Shown in pieces: positions 35,996-47,465 of a stretch of 64,000 nt of DNA. A program made the position numbers and the translations under genes. The notes under the pieces were generated by a model that saw nothing but the letters and a program-made list of their open reading frames with translations, was not told where the DNA came from and made no database searches. Every line of letters begins with the position of its first letter. The stretch's first letter is position 1. Source of the stretch: Sequoia sempervirens (taxonomy: Eukaryota; Streptophyta; Pinopsida; Cupressales; Cupressaceae); assembly GCA_007258455.2 (NCBI GenBank), contig VDFB02321259.1, positions 57,501-121,500 on the forward strand, read 5' to 3'.

Positions 35996-36059
35996 ATGAA
36001 AGTCTTCTTCAAAAAGTAAGAAAAGTTCCCTAACGAACTTGCGAAAAGAAACATTTACA

Positions 36060-37590
36060 TACTCATTGAACAAGACTTGAGAAATGAGTCACAACCCACT
36101 GTGTTTTCCATCCTACAACTACTTCTCACAGCCCAGTGTGTTTTCCATCATGCAGCTAATATGTGTATTTTGTGTTCAAAACATATGAAGAGATATTGAA
36201 TTGGAGTGTTTTGTTGAAAGTAATAGTTTTTTTAAAAATATGAAAGTGAAGTTGAAAACAGTGTTTTGTTACAGTTTGCATAAAAGAAAGCGTCCATTGG
36301 ACAAGACTTGAGAAGTAAGTCACAAACCACTATGTTTTCCATCCTGCAACTACTTCTGACAACCCAGTATGTTTTCCATCATGCAACTAATATGTTCATT
36401 TTGTGTTCAAAACATACAAAGAGATATTTAAATGGAGTGTTTTGCTGAAAATAAGGGTTTTTAAAAAATATGAAAGTGAAGTTGAAAACAATGTTTTGTT
36501 ACAGTCTACATAAAAGAAACCACTCATTGAACAAGACTTGAGAAGTGAGTCACAACCCACTATGTTTTCCATCATGCAACTACTTCTCACAACCCAGTGT
36601 GTTTCCCATCATGCAACTAATATGTGCATTTTGTGCTCAAAAGATATGAAGAGATATTGGAGTGGAGTGTTTTGCTAAAAGTAAAGGTTTTTGAAAAATA
36701 TGAAGGTGAAGTTGAAAATAGTGTTTTGTTACATTCTACATAAAAGAAACCACTCATTGAACAAGACTTGAGAAGTGAGTCACAACCACTATGTTTTCCA
36801 TCCTGCAACTACTTCTCACAAACCAGTGTGTCATCCATCATGCAACTAATATGTGCATTTTGTGTTTGAAACATAGAAAGAGATATTCAAATGGAGTGTT
36901 TTTCTATAAAAGTAGGGGTTTTCAAAAAATATGAAGGAAAAGCTGAAAACAATTTTGTGTTATAGTCTACATAAAAGAAACCACTCATTGAACAAGACTT
37001 GAGAAGTGAGTCACAACCCACTGTGTTTTCCATCATTCAACTAATATATGCATTTTTTGTTTGAAACATATGAATAGATATTCAAATGGAGTTTTTTTTC
37101 TGAAAGTAAGGGTAATATGAAGGTGAAGTTGGAAACAATGTTTTGTTATAGTCTGTATAAAAGAAAGCCCTCATTGAACAAGACTTGATAAGTGAGCCAC
37201 AACCCACTGTGTTTTTCATCATGCAACTACTTCTCACAACCCACTGTGTTTTCCATCATGCACCTAGTATTTGTATTTTGTGTTTGAAACATATGAACAA
37301 ATATTCCAATGGAGTCTTTTGCTGAAATTAAGGGTTGTTATAAAATATGAAGGTGAACTTCAAAACACTTTTTTCTTAAAGTCTATATAAAAGAAAACAC
37401 TCACTGGAAAATAATTGAGAAGTGGGTCACAACCTATTGTGTTTTCCATCATGCACATGTTATGTGCATTTTATGTTCCAAACATATGAAAAAATATTTA
37501 AATGGAATGTTTGTTGAAAGTAAGGGTTGTTAACAAATATGAAGCTGAACTTGAATACATTCTTTTGCTACAGTTTGCATAACAGAAAGT
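36060..37590. repeat. Satellite, about seven units of 230 or 187 bp
   Basis: The phrase 'caagacttgag' occurs at 36071, 36302, 36532, 36762 and 36993, with a variant at 37179 (spacings 231, 230, 230, 231, 186); a degenerate unit follows at about 37408. Each 230-bp unit contains the block 'acccactgtgttttccatc.tgcaacta' twice, about 43 bp apart. Where one of the two is missing the unit is 187 bp. The array adjoins the right end of the large inverted repeat. Confidence 0.92.
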
Positions 37591-37934
37591 GCTAGTTGCA
37601 TGTGCTTACATGGATTTGTAAGTAAGTTTGACATAAATAATAAGACTTGAGGTGGAATTTCCTACCATTATTTGATAGTATTTGACATTGTTTATAATGA
37701 AATTTTACATGGCAACAAAAAGTGTCATGAAATCTGCAAGAACATTGTCTTACATTTCTTTAAATTAAGAGTAAATTATTTTTGACCCAAAGCTATGAAT
37801 CAGTGAGGTCACAAACGGGGGAACTCATCCCCTAAATCCTAAAGGGATTGGAGCCTTGATGGCAAGATTAACAATATAACTTAACAATCACATAATTCCA
37901 CTATTGGCAGAAGACCGTAGTCTTCAAACATACC
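37591..37934. other. No gene seen; AT-rich
   Basis: No coding frame or repeat unit recognised. Confidence 0.4.
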
Positions 37935-38085
37935 AAAATACTATAATTCCACAAGATAATTGATCGATAATTGCATGATCAAAGATAATGTAATTCCACA
38001 CCATAATTGTTCAATAATTACATGATCAAAGATAATGTAATTCCACAACATAATTGTTCAATAATTACATGATCAAAGACCAAAT
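37935..38085. repeat. Short tandem repeat, 47-bp unit
   Basis: 'aaagataatgtaattccaca' occurs at 37981 and 38028, followed by 'aaagacc' at 38075, giving two full units plus a partial earlier one (period 47). Confidence 0.85.
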
Positions 38086-38636
38086 GGAAAATGAATATTG
38101 TTAGCCTCTATCATCCTCTCCTACAGTGACTTTTATGTGCAATTGAGGAGATTGTTAGATAAAATCTTATAGGCTTATTTAAGTCATTGCCACTGACGGT
38201 GGGGTGATTCCACTTGCACAATGGATTGGGGAAGCCTTTGCTTCAACGATTGCACTTTCAACACCTTTAGCCTATAAGAAACCCATGAATATAAATGACT
38301 ATGTTCAAAAAGTTAACATATGGATATAAGCAAAAGGAAACATCTGATCTAAGCGTAGAGAAAGAGAATCAGTAGGGGGAGAGATGAAATTCTTATCTGA
38401 AAACATGGACAACTTTTGTAACACATTTATATGAGCCCGTGGAGGAGATATACAATTGAAAATAAATGAGAAGGAAAAGGAAAAATGAGACTGATCAAGA
38501 AACATCACTAATAATCGAGGCCTAATTTTTTTGCTTCTTTCATAGAAGTTGAGGGAAATTAATAAATTGATTAGGCTAGTGTCAAGAGTCAATAAAATCA
38601 AGCCTCACTCTTATTAGCAACATTTCTTCACAAACG
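38086..38636. other. No gene seen; contains a scrap of the Lys/Glu-rich sequence
   Basis: 38340-38480 resembles the outer end of the large inverted repeat arms (Lys/Glu-rich fragment). The remainder is unassigned. Confidence 0.45.
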
Positions 38637-39210
38637 CCACTTCCTTGTTCATCCTTGTCCTGTAATGTGAAGAATGTTAACGTCACATCAAATTGAAATG
38701 CATGCAACAAATTCATTGAAATTATGAAAATACACATTCAAAAGTAGATTTCAAAATTATCCTTTCTTCCACTTTATTCCTTTGAAAGAACTAGGGATAG
38801 TGTGTTTTCCAATATACTATCAAAATCAACATATTTGTAACATAAATGAAATTTTCTAAGTGAAATCACAAAGACACTCTAAAATCAGAGCAAAAAGTGA
38901 CGACACATTACAACCAACCACAAATGTATACTTTAAAAGGGAAAGTGCACGCTCTCCTCCCTAGGAACCCTTTCTTCTTGCTGCCCTGTTGAAGCACATT
39001 TTCCTATCCCAAATAGACACTAACTTGCTCGCGCCCACCACTTCCTTGTCCATCCTTTCCCTATAATGCCAAGAATGTAAACGCCACATCAAATTCAAAT
39101 GCATGCAACTAATTCATTCAAAATATCAAAATACACATTAAAAAATACATTTCAATATTACCCTTTCTCCCACTTTCTTCGACTTTCCCTTTCAAAGTAT
39201 GCATCCGTGG
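38637..39210. repeat. Tandem duplication, two units about 403 bp apart
   Basis: 'gccacttccttgttcatcc' through 'ttcttccactttattcctttg' near 38637-38800 returns as 'ccacttccttgtccatcc' through 'tctcccactttcttcgac' near 39040-39190. Confidence 0.75.
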
Positions 39211-39679
39211 TTGCCTATAATATGTAAAAAAGTTGCAAGTGTTACAGGATAATTAAAGTTCCAAAATTTATTGCATTGTCTACTATAAGAAAGGATATAG
39301 TTTTTCAATCATAAGAAACAAATTTTTAGGTGGACTTCCTTACATTCTTGGTGTGTAGGAAACAAAAAAATTTGACAAGCAAATAACTAACATGGGACAG
39401 TGTCTTTTCCAACAGTGCTAATAATGTGAGATTTTTTTTTCTTGCAATCAAATGAAAATAGTGAAATACCATTTTTACTATTACAAATAGCATTTAATAC
39501 AACTATTTATTTGAAAGTATCCATGATGATAAAAATAGTCGACCTCAAATGATTTAAATGTCAACCTTTTTCTTTCATTTATAAGCAAGCTACCATAAAC
39601 AATAAGAATTTAGGTGGCATTTCCTTCTGGTATATTTCATATTAACATAAATAGAATACACATTATAAAAAAACAACCA

Positions 39680-40035
39680 AATGATTGTTTTCACAATTTG
39701 CATAACAAAAAGTGGTAATTGAACAAGAATTAAGAAGTGAGTCACAACCTTGTGAGTTTTCCATCCTGCAACTATTATGTTTATTTTGTGTTCCAAATAT
39801 ATGAACAGATATTGAAATGGAATGTTTGCTAAAAGTAAGGGTTGTCATAAAATATAATGGCGAACTTTAAAACATTTTTTTGTTATAGTCTACATAATAG
39901 AAAGTTCTCATTGAACAAGAATTAAGAAGTGAGTCACAACCCTATGTGTTTTCCATCCTACAACTCTTATGTGCATTTTCTGTTCCAAACATATGACGAT
40001 ATCAAAATGGAATGTTTGCTGAAAATAAGGGTCAT
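39680..40035. repeat. Outlying units of the 187-bp satellite
   Basis: Two tandem units similar to those at 36060-37590 ('gaacaagaattaagaagtgagtcacaacc', 'ttttccatcctgcaact', 'atggaatgtttgct'), each with a single copy of the ttttccatc block. Confidence 0.8.
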
Positions 40036-40384
40036 TGAATACATGCATATTATCAATATATTTGTCAGTGGGCGATACAAAAAGGTATCCAAAATCAACT
40101 AAGGTGTCACCAACCAATTGGGTTCTCACAATGTAAGTAACCAAAACGTTTTCATTACATTCATACTGTCTATGTGTAATTGCAGGTTAAAAAACATTGG
40201 GTATTATGAACCCTACAACCCAAATACTATTTTCAAACCCCTGAAAAGTAACAACCCAATTGGTTACTCACCCCTTAGGTGAATTTGGATAGTCTTATAT
40301 ATCCTCGACCTACAACTCCGTGTAGAATGAGAAAATGCAGAACACAAAGTGTTTTCTAAGAACAATACTTGTTACAATCTAAAA

Positions 40385-40650
40385 CACATGTCTTAATCAC
40401 ATCAACACCCTTCCCTGCGACAGTGAATGGATAGCTTCTTGCACAAGGAAAAAAAATTCTTGCATAATTTGATGCAATGGGACACCTCCTTTCTTTCCTC
40501 ACAATGGCATTTTCTCCCATCTGTCGGTTTCATCACTTTTATCACCTACATTGGCGGGCCCTACACTATGCCATCTCCTCATGTTATTTATATTTTTATG
40601 TGTTTTTGTATGTACATAGGTGTGTTTTTTCAGGAGATTAGCTATGTCCA
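40385..40650. repeat. Dispersed 'CTATGTACATAC' repeat, inverted copy
   Basis: Reverse-oriented relative of 3969-4330 and 44033-44300: it runs from 'cttgcacaagga' through 'gacacctcc' and 'tgtacataggtgtg' to 'caggagattagc'. Confidence 0.7.
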
Positions 40651-41079
40651 TATAGGTTTTTACAACATTGTGTGGGTTGAAGGTTTCATAAATCATGCTC
40701 TCACATCCCATTGTGTTTTCCAACCTGCAATCATATAGATTTTTAATCATTGTTGGAAAACACTGAATTTTAAAAAATAGCGCCTTTCCTTACACTCCTA
40801 GGTCTAAATAATAAAATATTTTTGAGATGAATATTCATACTAAATTGTGTAAAATTCCATGTTGCAAAACACTAGTTTTTCAAAATTTGCAACCCACACA
40901 ATGTTTTAAAACTCTTTACAAGTGACAACCCAATCGGTTACAAACCCCTCACCTCAATTCCATTGGTTTTTCATATCCCTCACCTACTCTCCAACCTTTC
41001 ACTTTCAATCTATAGAATGAGGAAACCCACAACACAAAGTTTTTTCCAATAACAGTACTACTTACATATTAACCCTGAC

Positions 41080-41242
41080 ATTTCCTTTCATTTCCAGTTC
41101 TGTCACTTCTATCATCCGTCTAGCGGGACACATACCACACTATCTCTTCATGTTATGTTTGTTACGATGTATTTCGTTATGTATGCTTTCATTCATTTTT
41201 GTGTGTACATAGGTTATTTTTGTCTAGGAGTTGGAGAAAGCT
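41080..41242. repeat. Dispersed 'CTATGTACATAC' repeat, partial copy
   Basis: Carries 'cttctatcatccgtc', 'tcttcatgttatg' and 'tgtacataggttatttttgt' in the same order as 40385-40650. It ends in the hairpin described separately. Confidence 0.6.
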
Positions 41243-41269
41243 AACTCCTAGACAAAAATAACCTATGTA
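41206..41269. repeat. Perfect 27-bp inverted repeat (hairpin)
   Basis: The arms 41206-41232 and 41243-41269 are exact reverse complements around a 10-base loop (ggagaaagct). It marks the head-to-head meeting of two dispersed-repeat copies that share the end 'tctaggagtt'. Confidence 0.95.
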
Positions 41270-41530
41270 TATAACATATTAGTAACATGATATCATACCC
41301 CCCATGCCCCATTCCACGTGGTGGAAAAAAAGAAATGAGGAAAATACTTGACGAATGGCTAGCCATGTGCTGTTAGGTGGCATCACCGGAAAAGGAAATG
41401 TGGCTAGGTGGGAAAATAAAAAAGCTAGAAAAAAATGCACCTAACATTGCCATTTTCCACATTTTCATTTTCCAGTTTGGTGGGTGGGGATGGAGGAGGC
41501 ACGAGTGAAGAAAATGGAGTTGCAGATTGT
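41243..41530. repeat. Dispersed repeat, copy matched by 49030-49333 in opposite orientation
   Basis: 'aactcctagacaaaaa', 'gccatgtg', 'gctagaaaaaa.gcacctaac' and 'ttccagtttggtgggtgggg' appear, reverse complemented, in the same order at 49030-49333. Confidence 0.75.
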
Positions 41531-42661
41531 CGAACTAGAGTAATTTTTTTTCATTTTTTATGTACATAGGTGAATTTTTTCTACATTTTTTGAAAAGCAT
41601 TGAAGAACTATTGGTTAAAGAAAAAGGGTTTTCATTGATGGAATTTTTTATTTTTTTTCTGCATGTAGGGTTTTCATATGAAATGCATAGCTATTTTTGT
41701 TTTTGTAGAATAAAAAAAATCAACTGGAAATTCTTTGCATTCACCACAGTAAGCATCTCATGTATAAAAATATCATAACTTCTTAATGTAGAATCTACTT
41801 TGGAAGTTTAACTAACCTGTACACTTGCAATTTAGGCTATGACAACTAGAATAGCCTGTATTTAGTGCAGAAGCTTAACCTACCCTTGTTTTCTTCAATT
41901 TTGTTTCCTTGAATATATCAACCACTTGGAAGGGAGACAAGTGTTATCGATAGATTAAATTGGAAAATTAAAGACATTTGGTGCTACAAAGAATTAATTT
42001 TTTTCTAAATTTCACCAATATACAATTTATATGTTGTGGTGAGTGCAAAATTCTATCTTGCACAAACAATAAACAAACATATTAAACTATACATTGGGAA
42101 TTTAATTTCCAATTTAACCTATCGCTAATACTAGTAGTATATATCAGCAATTATATCTGCCATTCTGTAGGAACTGTGAAGCATTGAACGTTCATTTGGA
42201 TATATAAAAAACCCATCTCTCCTAACATATGAAAGATTCCATAACTTAAAATAATCAATAAGCGCATATAATACAAAGCAAGAAGAATACCACGTACCAC
42301 TATTAGACTTATGTTTATATCCTGTCTCTCAATGAACATCTAAATGACATATTGGTATCGTAACCATTGTTCAATGATATTGTAAAATGAACCATTACTT
42401 GTAAATGAATAAAAAAATATAGATCATTGCAAGAACAAATGTTAACAAATAAACAAAAGCCTTTCTGATCACCTTGATTGACAAAAAAATAGCAGCTAAT
42501 CTGCCATAAAAAAAAACCTATGTACATACAAAAAAGAATAAAACCGTGCACAAAAACATATATAGAAACATACATAACATGAAAAAAAAGCATAATAGGA
42601 TGTCAGTGTAGAAAAGAGAATCAGTTGGATGGATACATGAGAGTCCTATGTGAAAAGGTAG
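41531..42661. other. No gene seen; AT-rich with a small dispersed-repeat scrap
   Basis: 42506-42600 repeats 'acctatgtacatac' and 'catacataacatgaa'. Otherwise only short chance frames. Confidence 0.45.
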
Positions 42662-43467
42662 GGGTATGTGCAGGATCATCATGGAAAAATAGGCCCTTAA
42701 GTGGCGAAAAATCTAGAAAAAATAGAGTTAAGAAACTTGATGTAAAAATTTGAATAAGTTATCTATATTATTTCAAAAATATGTAAGTATAAAATATATA
42801 GAAAATTGAATGTAGTTTCTAATCTACTAGGTTTATTTAAAAGAAAAAAAAAATCTATTTGATGAAAATTTGAAATTTCAATGCAGTAGTACTTAAATTT
42901 CTGGGAAAAAATAAGAAGTAGGTCTCTGTTTGACCACCCTAACCACAATAAAATGATAATATTTTTTCATAAGATTTTATATATAAGTAGAGGACTCATG
43001 TCCCGATGTGATGCATATTTATTTGTAAAAAAAATTTCAAGTAAATAATTAATTATGATTTTTTTATTACAACTTAAAAAAATATTAAAACTTGTATGTT
43101 TGCCCACCTTAACTTTGTCAAAACTTCATGAAATTCAATATATATATATTTTAATCCTCTAGTATGTGAAACATACAATTTGACACATGTTTTGGATTCA
43201 AAAAAAGTGATAGCATTTGAAAGCTATAAATGTTTTTCAATCAACCTATCAATCAGGAATTTAGTTGTAATTCAAATAGAAAATGAATAATAATTATTTA
43301 TTAAATTCAAAGTAAAGCATAATTTATATTGGTGGAAACCTGAGAATATCCTTTCAAAACCCTTTTTGTTTCATCAATTTTGTGTAAAAATTAATTCATC
43401 AGCCACATACCCTACACATACCCATCATATCGCCACTTTTTGGCCCATCATGATCCTACATATACCC
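42662..43467 (-). mobile_element. GGG...CCC inverted-repeat transposon, copy C
   Basis: An 806-bp copy in the orientation opposite to A, B and D. It begins GGGTATGTGCAGGATCATC and ends ATGATCCTACATATACCC. The flanks are GTAG and ATAG, a 4-bp target duplication with one mismatch. The subterminal 'cacataccctacacataccc' shows the duplicated GGGTATGTG phrase seen in copy A. No coding frame. Confidence 0.92.
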
Positions 43468-45238
43468 ATAGAAAAATTTTGTAAACAACTTATTAAAAAA
43501 AAAACATCAACATTCTCTAATTAGAAAGACACTCTCAAAGATGAGAATATTATTTGGGTTGAAGGTTTCATAACAGATACTATTTTCCAACACGCAAGTT
43601 TACATAGACAACATTCTTCTAATGAAAACCTTAAAATTTGTAGACAGTAACAATGTACTAAAGTTCATTCACCTTCACAATTTATAGCAACTCTTACTTA
43701 TAGAAAAAAAATTGAATTTCAATTTTGTCGTATCATTTAAAAATAAATGCACAATATAATTTGCAGGTTAGAAAACACAATGTGGTTTGCCATTTATTTC
43801 ATTCTATACATTCAAAGTTACGTGGTTGAGAGCATGGGAAGGAATTTCTTGAAAATATTTTGTTAATTAGGCAATAGGAATGCAATGAAAGGCAACATTT
43901 TATAAACTCCCATTGTTTTCCAACAACCATTAAAACTCTGAATGATTGCATGTTGGAAAACACCGTGGGAGGTGAGTGCATGATTTATGAAACCTCCAAG
44001 CCACACAATGTTGTCAAATCCTCTACAGAAACAGCTAATCTCCTGATAAAACACACCTATGTACATACAAAAATGCATAAAAACATACATAACATGAAGA
44101 ATAGACACAGTGTGGTACCCACCAAACAGATGATAGAAGTGACAAAACCAATAGACAGAAGGAAATGTCATAGCATGGAAAGTGAGGAGGTGTCCCATTG
44201 CATCAATTTATGCCAGTGTTTTCTTTCCTTGTGCGAGAAGCTATCCACTCATTGTGGGAGGGAAGGGTGTTGATGTGATTAAGACATGTTTTAGATTGTA
44301 ACAAGTATTGTTCCTGGAAAAAAAATTGTGTTTTGGGTTTTCTCATTCTGCGGGTTGAAAGCAAATCGTTGGAGACCGAGGGGTCATTGTAGGTAGGGGA
44401 TACGGCCAAGTAAGTTGAGGTGAGGGTTTTCTAACCAACTATATGTACATAGGTGTGTCAACTTGGTTTTCCTAGCTTCGCAATTGGGTTGTTATGTCTA
44501 GAGGGTTTTACAACACTGTGTGGGTTGCAGATTTCTTAAAACTTAATGTTTTCCAATCCCATTGCATTCTTACTATCTAATTCACAAAAGGTTCCCAATA
44601 CAATCACAAAACATACCAAATTGAGGTGAGGGGTGCGTAACCAATTGGGTTGTTACTTGTAAAGGGTTTTAAAACATTATGTGGGTTGCAAATTTTGAAA
44701 AACCAGTATTTTGCAACTTGGAATTTTATAAAATAGTATGAATATAATTTAGACAGTACAAACATTGTGAGTTTGAGTTGTCATTTTTAGATATTTTTTC
44801 TGGCATGGGTATTAGAGGTAGAATGATGCGTGAATTTTTAGTTTGGAGAAAGAAGGGGGAAAACACTCTACATTTCATGTCTACACATTGAAAGATGATG
44901 GTTGGAGTGCACATGTAGGAGTTGGAGGAAAAAACCAATGTTTTAAAACCTATAATTAAACAAAACAGTACGAATGTAATTTAGAAAGTACAAATGTAAT
45001 GAAAGGAACCTTATAACAAGACTTACAAAGAATAAAAATTGCATTCCTATTTCTTAATATGATCCAAATATACATGCACAATATGATTTTAGGTTGGAAA
45101 ACACAATGGGAGGTGAGGTGACAACATGGTTTATGAAACCTCCAACACACAAATTGTTCTCAAACCTTCTACCCACTGAATCCAAATACCTTACTGGCTA
45201 TCTATAAAATGATTCCTATCACCACACTCCTATTTTCT
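43468..45238. repeat. Mosaic of dispersed repeats; no gene
   Basis: Contains a full relative of 3969-4330 at 44033-44300, followed by 'tttgggttttctcattctg' and 'gttgaggtgaggg' as in the 4258-4622 duplication. It also has several 'gtgggttgca...tgttttcca' modules (near 44519, 44670 and 45090). These are blocks of the same repeat vocabulary as at 4-8 kb, rearranged. Confidence 0.65.
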
Positions 45239-45243
45239 AAATA
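45239..45243. repeat. Target-site duplication AAATA, left
   Basis: Matched by AAATA at 48821-48825. Confidence 0.9.
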
Positions 45244-46595
45244 TGATGATAATGCAGGGGTCAAGAAACTCAACTCACAATGCTCTTAGCAACAACTCAT
45301 ATCACTAAACTGAAAAACTTCTCTTTTGAGGAAACTTTCCTTCACAAACCCTTGTTTCATGACACCAAACTAAGATTAAGGCATATATTTTCTTGTATAT
45401 TCATCAAAACTCTTTAAACATCATTAGAATAGTAGATTCAAACTCAATTCCCATCCTTGACATTTCAAACATGAGAAATTTCGCAATGGATTGTCCCAAC
45501 TGACCCAATTTGGCTTCCTTTGATCATTCAATTTTTTGAAATACAAAAACAAATTCTCCCTTCAACTCTCAACTAGGTTCAAAAGCCTAAAATACTTCAT
45601 AATTGAACCCTCTTAAAATGATTTTATGGACACTCAAGATGAAAGACTACAAACTTTACAAATACTTTCCTATTTATGACTGTGTCAACTCTACCATGAT
45701 AGGGCAGTCATCAATATATGACTCAAAAATCATTTTTTTACCAAAACCAAATATAAAAGGGTTCTAAATAATCCCACACACCCTTAAAAACCAATATTAC
45801 GTAAGAAGGACTCATATCCCACTATCAAACTCATTAAGACACCCCTGTACATTGTTTACTAGTCTTTTTCCCACCATTTACAGACTAGGGAATCATTAAA
45901 CCGGTTGAAAACCTTAACCAAAAACTCTACAACTTTAAGATCTTTTAAAACAAACTTTAATATTTCATCTCACCAATTTTCAAGTTATTCCCATGGTAGA
46001 ATTAAGAGAAACTTAATTTTAAGTGCCCATTGTTTACCCTAGTAGAGGGTTCAACCCACCTCGAGAAAAGCTTCAATATCTTTCATAATACTTAATGATT
46101 TTTCATGAAACTAAAATAAAATCAAATAATATTCACAAGGTTTTAACATATAGTAGAGGAGGGGTGGATTCTTTCATAATAAATGGTTGTACAATGGCCT
46201 GAAACCATGAATTTGCAAAAAAAAAAACTAAAAATCTGAGAATTTCATTGAACTTCTTATTCACACATTGTCCTCCAGCCTTCCTCGAAGTGTTTGAGGC
46301 TTTAAAATTCCTTTATAAAGAAAATACAATGCCTAAAACTAACTCTTTAACTACTTTTTTCCTTCACCTTCCAACTTACAATTTGTTGCATTTTACAATT
46401 TTGTATTTACAACTTTTGTCATTTTCTTGCAACTTTAACATTTAATGCCCAATAACCTTAAAATGACTATCTAGACCCTAAAACAAACCTAAAATGGCAT
46501 AATATACGTTATTACAACCTTAGGACATCACTTTTACATAAAAACCTAGAAGTTGCCTCATGGATGCATATTCTTGCAAGGGTGCACCTGCACCA
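45244..46595 (-). repeat. 3' LTR of the 3.6-kb element
   Basis: 1352 bp; on the minus strand TGGTGCAGGTGCACCCTTG ... CTGCATTATCATCA. Aligns along its length with 47466-48820. Confidence 0.93.
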
Positions 46596-46612
46596 TTCTC
46601 TCCAACCAAAAA
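46596..46612 (-). other. Polypurine tract of the 3.6-kb element
   Basis: The minus strand reads TTTTTGGTTGGAGAGAA directly before the 3' LTR. Confidence 0.6.
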
Positions 46613-47450
46613 GAATTCCAATTCCTCTTAGATCATCAAATACTCCTCCTTGTAGTCTTTTATTCCCTGCAATAACTTTCATCTTCATTTTTGTTTTGAG
46701 TTGTTCTATTCCAACTTTCTTCCATTTCATCTTGTCTCTATGAATCTGCTCATTCATGCCCTAAAATGTTCCAATCTCCTTTTGTCCTTCTCCAAACTAT
46801 TGCATCTTGATCTGAAAATTGTTCCATAAAATATTAGCACAACTAAGAAATGATACATTGTTTCTATCACGATACCTCCCTCTTTCTTCAACTCTTTGTA
46901 AGTTTCCAAGATCAATTCATCCTTGATCATCTCTTTTTCCAATCTTGACACCAACTCAATATCTTCTTCCTATGAGATCAGGTCCTTTATTTTTGCTACA
47001 TCTTCATCTTCATGCTTGGGAATGGTTGTAACATATTTGAATTCTTCTTATACATCTTGAAACTCTTCTTCTTTTATTGTCTTCTCCTTTTGACTATCTT
47101 TTGAATGGGCCATACCACTTTCCTCTTCATGGTTAAGTGCCAACTAAATGCTTTTTTATGCAAATTTTCCATCTCCCTTTGGAATTCCAACTCTTCTTTC
47201 AACGACTTGCTTTAATTTTGCAACTTATTTCTCTATTTACCTCATATCTTTTCTATTTCTCTCTTTTTATTCTTTCTTTTGTAACTCTGCTACCAGTAAA
47301 TTCCTTCTCAAAATATCCATCTTCACAAGAAAGTCTCTCCTTGCTTCAACTTCGCTTTGCCTCACCTAGGCAATCGGGTTCTTTCCTCAACCTACACAAT
47401 ACAACACACAACCACAAACAAAAACTCTCTCTCTACCAAAAACTTTCTAA

Positions 47451-47462
47451 GCTTTGATACCA
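47451..47462 (-). other. Primer-binding site, tRNA-iMet type (one mismatch)
   Basis: The minus strand reads TGGTATCAAAGC, three bases after the 5' LTR. The standard site is TGGTATCAGAGC. Confidence 0.85.
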
Positions 47463-47465
47463 TAC

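Larger units (their letters stand above)
31855..36053. repeat. Large inverted repeat centred at about 34696
   Basis: The left arm (31855-34680) and right arm (34712-36053) are reverse complements around a spacer of about 31 bp (34681-34711). Matching pieces, read outward: SNF2 fragment (34680 to about 34300 with 34712 to about 35090); 'tggctaacaataggatc' (near 34100 and 35205); 'cagacatatgcaatgcaatat' (near 33892 and 35375); and a Lys/Glu-rich coding scrap ending in 'catgcctcc' (near 31912 and 35990). The left arm holds about 1.46 kb (roughly 32408-33868) without a counterpart. The right arm lacks the segment at about 34145-34290. Confidence 0.88.
46596..47465 (-). pseudogene. Interior of the 3.6-kb element; Lys/Glu-rich degenerate frame
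   Basis: Minus-strand frames 46954-46754 (EDIELVSRLEKEMIKDELIL just before and through its start) and 46757-46512 are Lys/Glu-rich, perhaps coiled coil. Upstream pieces toward 47300 have many stops. No gag, protease or RT motif is present, and the 46512 frame runs into the LTR. Whether this was ever a real protein is uncertain. Confidence 0.4.

Noticed and set aside
36060..37590. Regular direct repeats that might suggest a CRISPR array
   Set aside because: Units are 187-231 bp with similarity along their full length and no unique spacers; this is a satellite in plant DNA.
41206..41269. Helitron 3' end hairpin
   Set aside because: The hairpin is long and perfect, but there is no CTRR end after it and no defined 5' TC end; it sits between two inverted repeat copies instead.
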